Origin: Akkermansia muciniphila
Lineage (GTDB): Bacteria; Verrucomicrobiota; Verrucomicrobiia; Verrucomicrobiales; DEV007
Assembly: GCA_945883495.1 (NCBI GenBank)
Contig: CAMCXS010000062.1
Location: 1 to 34,483 of the forward strand
DNA: 34,483 nt
Reading direction: 5' to 3'
Within the stretch, counting starts at the first letter, position 1. Every line of letters starts with the position of its first letter. Position numbers and translations under genes: made by a program. The notes beneath the pieces are model-generated. The model was not told the origin of the DNA, searched no databases, and saw only the letters and a list, made by a program, of their open reading frames with translations. Of the stretch, positions 32,351 through 34,483 are shown in pieces.

Positions 32351-34483
32351 TTACGGAGCGGCGCGGATGGTGAGGTAGAGGCGCCATGCACCCGCCGCGA
32401 ACTGAAATGGCAACGGAGCAGATCGCCCACCAAGTCTCTCACGAAACGCCCTTCCGAGCGGCGGACAGGCGCGGATGAGGCGAGCCGCGAAGTCGGCAAA
32501 CGCGGGTTCATTTGGATTCCCAGCTCTGGGCGACTTGAGCCAATGAGCAGCTTCGACGAGCCTCCAGGCGGTCTGTTCGAAGACTGCTTCACACTTGAGG
32601 TCGCCGAGTTTGCGTTCATGCGCACGACACGCACACGCGGCACACGCGAGTAGCTGCTCCTCAAGCCTTGAATGTAACCTCTCGTCAGAGAAGTGGCGGG
32701 CTTGAGCACATGCGAAGTTGAGCCCGATAGCTGCCTCACTTGGCTCGCGGCGAAGAAGCGGTATAAAATCCACGTCCATGAGCAACGCCAGCAGGCGCTG
32801 GCGCACGGCTGGCCAGATAGGCGCGTCGCCGACGATGCCCCAAAGGACGACCCAACCAGCTGCAGCGAAGGGGGCGTTTTCTAGCTTTGCAATCTGCGCG
32901 AGAGCCAAGGTCTCCGGGGTGGTCGCCATCCAATCCTCGAATAGAAGATCGCCGAGCAGTGCACGGAGCGGCGTCTCCCAAGTCCCCCCCAGAAAACTGC
33001 CTAACGCATTCGGACGAGTGTGTGTTTCCGCTACGAGCGGCAGCGAAGCGGTGTTCTGTTCCTGCTCCTCACTTGCAAAGGCGCTTTTCAAGGTGCTTCC
33101 CTCGACCCTCAGTGCCTGAAGGTGTTCTGGCGAAGTAGAGGAAAGAACGCTTCCTAGACCGCGGCAAAGGAAGACAGACCAACGGACATGAAGGTAGAAC
33201 GCAGCATCATCGAGCACGCCGGCAGGGTTTGGGCGGACAAGCCGCGGCAGTTGACGTACTTCGCGACGAAAATTGTCGCAAATGAGTTGGCGCGGCACGC
33301 CGGAGACGAGGAGAAGATTGTGCAAACGGGCTGCGTGTGCCCAGGCAACGGCAAGAAATACGGATGGGTGCCACGCCGCAGTCTCCGCGTTCAGTCGGAG
33401 GCTCTCGAAGGACCAGCGCAAAATGGCCACGAAGGCGCTGAACTCCTGGCGTCCGGAGGTGGGAGCGAGTAGTTCATCGCGCAGCTTTTGCGACTCCACG
33501 ATGAAGCTAGCGTCCTGAACTGCACGAACGGTTGCTACGTGAAGAAGCTGAAGCTTCGAAACCGGTGTGCAGCAAATCCCGCGTAGGCTCGCAAAAAGGT
33601 TGCCGAATGCTTCGGGATCGAGTGTGCGCACCGCCGCCATCAGTGGCTCCGGCATCATCGTGGGCAGGCCTGAAAGCCGGAGTATCGCGGATTCCAATCC
33701 GACTTCGCGCAGCAGCGCCTCGGAAGCACGATTCAAGTCCGCAGATTTATCCGCTAGCAAGCGAAGATGGAGAGGTAGGGCGGCAATATGCGGCGGAACG
33801 AAGTCTTCAGGCTCCAGCTCTTCTCGAGAGTCCAAGCGTGCTTCGAGCCGTTGGTAGAAACCCTCGCCTGAGAGCTCTCGATAAAGCTCGGCGCGCCTGA
33901 TGCGCTCCTCGCCCACGCTGCCGTCGAGGATGTCCTCGATAGCTTTGGCTCTTTCCTCGGCCGGCAGATCGAGCAACTCTGCCGACCCTTCGAGGAAGAC
34001 ACGGCGCCGTGTGCTGTCTTCCAGCAAGAGAGGCAACAACGGTCCCACGAGAGTATGAGTCTGCTCTTGGCCATCGCGCGCGAGAAGGACTGCGTGCCCA
34101 AAACATCCCGCATCGCCGGGGCGAAAATTGATCTTCTCTCCATCGAGTGCGGCAACGGTTTCTGCTCCCCCGTTGATCGCGGCCGTGATCGCACGCCAGA
34201 AGTCGGACGGCACAAACTCATGCCCGTCGGCCTGCATCAACACGCGCCCTGTTTTAAGACCAAGGACGCGCGAAAGGGTCGGCGGCGGTGGGATTTGCTG
34301 CATCTCTTCCGGAAGATCACGGATCGCCGCCAATACCGTTCGCGCGGCGGCGCGTTCATTTACACCTTCCTTAATGAGTGACAGAGCCAACTCCTCAGCA
34401 TGTGCCGAGAGTTCGACTGATAGCGGGGCGCGAACGTCAGGATTGGATGTAAGCGTCGGTTGAATCAGCCGGCCTGACAGCCA
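32351..34483 (-). CDS. Large protein of unknown function, N-terminus beyond window
   Basis: The frame is open from the right edge to the TAA at 32351, giving the C-terminal 710 residues of a longer protein. A TTG at 34390 is a possible internal start, but in-frame codons continue to the edge without a stop. The sequence is mostly helical, Leu/Ala/Arg-rich, without membrane segments or a catalytic motif I can name. Landmarks are PADGHEFVPSDFWRAI-like (QADGHEFVPSDFWRAI), FLEGSAELLDLPAEERAKAI, GVPRQLICDNFRREVRQLPR, and a Cys-rich LLACAACACRAHERKLGDLK near the C-terminus. It looks like a helical scaffold, as in large accessory or defence loci, but that is only inference. Confidence 0.8.
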   Translation of the reverse strand, partial: WLSGRLIQPTLTSNPDVRAPLSVELSAHAEELALSLIKEGVNERAAARTVLAAIRDLPEEMQQIPPPPTLSRVLGLKTGRVLMQADGHEFVPSDFWRAITAAINGGAETVAALDGEKINFRPGDAGCFGHAVLLARDGQEQTHTLVGPLLPLLLEDSTRRRVFLEGSAELLDLPAEERAKAIEDILDGSVGEERIRRAELYRELSGEGFYQRLEARLDSREELEPEDFVPPHIAALPLHLRLLADKSADLNRASEALLREVGLESAILRLSGLPTMMPEPLMAAVRTLDPEAFGNLFASLRGICCTPVSKLQLLHVATVRAVQDASFIVESQKLRDELLAPTSGRQEFSAFVAILRWSFESLRLNAETAAWHPSVFLAVAWAHAARLHNLLLVSGVPRQLICDNFRREVRQLPRLVRPNPAGVLDDAAFYLHVRWSVFLCRGLGSVLSSTSPEHLQALRVEGSTLKSAFASEEQEQNTASLPLVAETHTRPNALGSFLGGTWETPLRALLGDLLFEDWMATTPETLALAQIAKLENAPFAAAGWVVLWGIVGDAPIWPAVRQRLLALLMDVDFIPLLRREPSEAAIGLNFACAQARHFSDERLHSRLEEQLLACAACACRAHERKLGDLKCEAVFEQTAWRLVEAAHWLKSPRAGNPNEPAFADFAARLIRACPPLGRAFRERLGGRSAPLPFQFAAGAWRLYLTIRAAP

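Overview
The window is GC-rich DNA from a Gram-negative, LPS-making bacterium, most likely Verrucomicrobiota (inference). The clues are an LpxL-type acyltransferase, an OprM/NodT-type outer-membrane lipoprotein, a squalene-cyclase-like plus coiled-coil plus vWA envelope gene set of the kind seen in Planctomycetes/Verrucomicrobia, few clear Shine-Dalgarno sites, and intergenic hexamer/octamer microsatellites with palindromic dispersed repeats. No rRNA or marker gene fixes the lineage.

Left part, 1-20,000, is mostly ordinary chromosome. An octamer array abuts a minus-strand operon yqeY-ispD-M16 peptidase. Next come a DUF3592 protein, a DUF3108 protein, and a tightly coupled plus-strand trio (serine hydrolase, amino-acid permease, secreted unknown), each joined by a 4-base stop/start overlap. 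Then follow an LpxL-like acyltransferase divergent from an M42-like peptidase, an SDR-ROK sugar-kinase pair divergent from a DUF2071 protein, rsgA, a GNAT acetyltransferase, tRNA-Leu(UAG), a DUF4250 protein, recQ, an orphan TolC-like lipoprotein, and an orphan DNA methyltransferase with a small unknown gene behind twin inverted repeats.

Central part, 20,090-28,363, is an envelope module. A secreted prenyltransferase/squalene-oxidase-repeat protein is translationally coupled to a 1324-residue membrane-anchored Ala/Gln-rich coiled-coil protein (DUF4175-like). Both diverge from a 1049-residue membrane vWA/GATase1-like protein.

Right part, 28,364-34,483, is accessory DNA. A two-gene cassette of lower GC encodes an AAA15-type ATPase and a small PD-(D/E)xK-like protein with a 4-base overlap. 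It lies between two 90-bp direct copies of the 3' end of the vWA gene, as expected for insertion at a gene end. I could not match this ATPase-nuclease pair to a named defence system and regard it as the best candidate for an undescribed one. Beyond it are a MazEF-like toxin-antitoxin pair, composite hexamer arrays, a 211-bp element with 34-bp inverted ends, and the C-terminal 710 residues of a large unrecognised protein that runs off the right edge.
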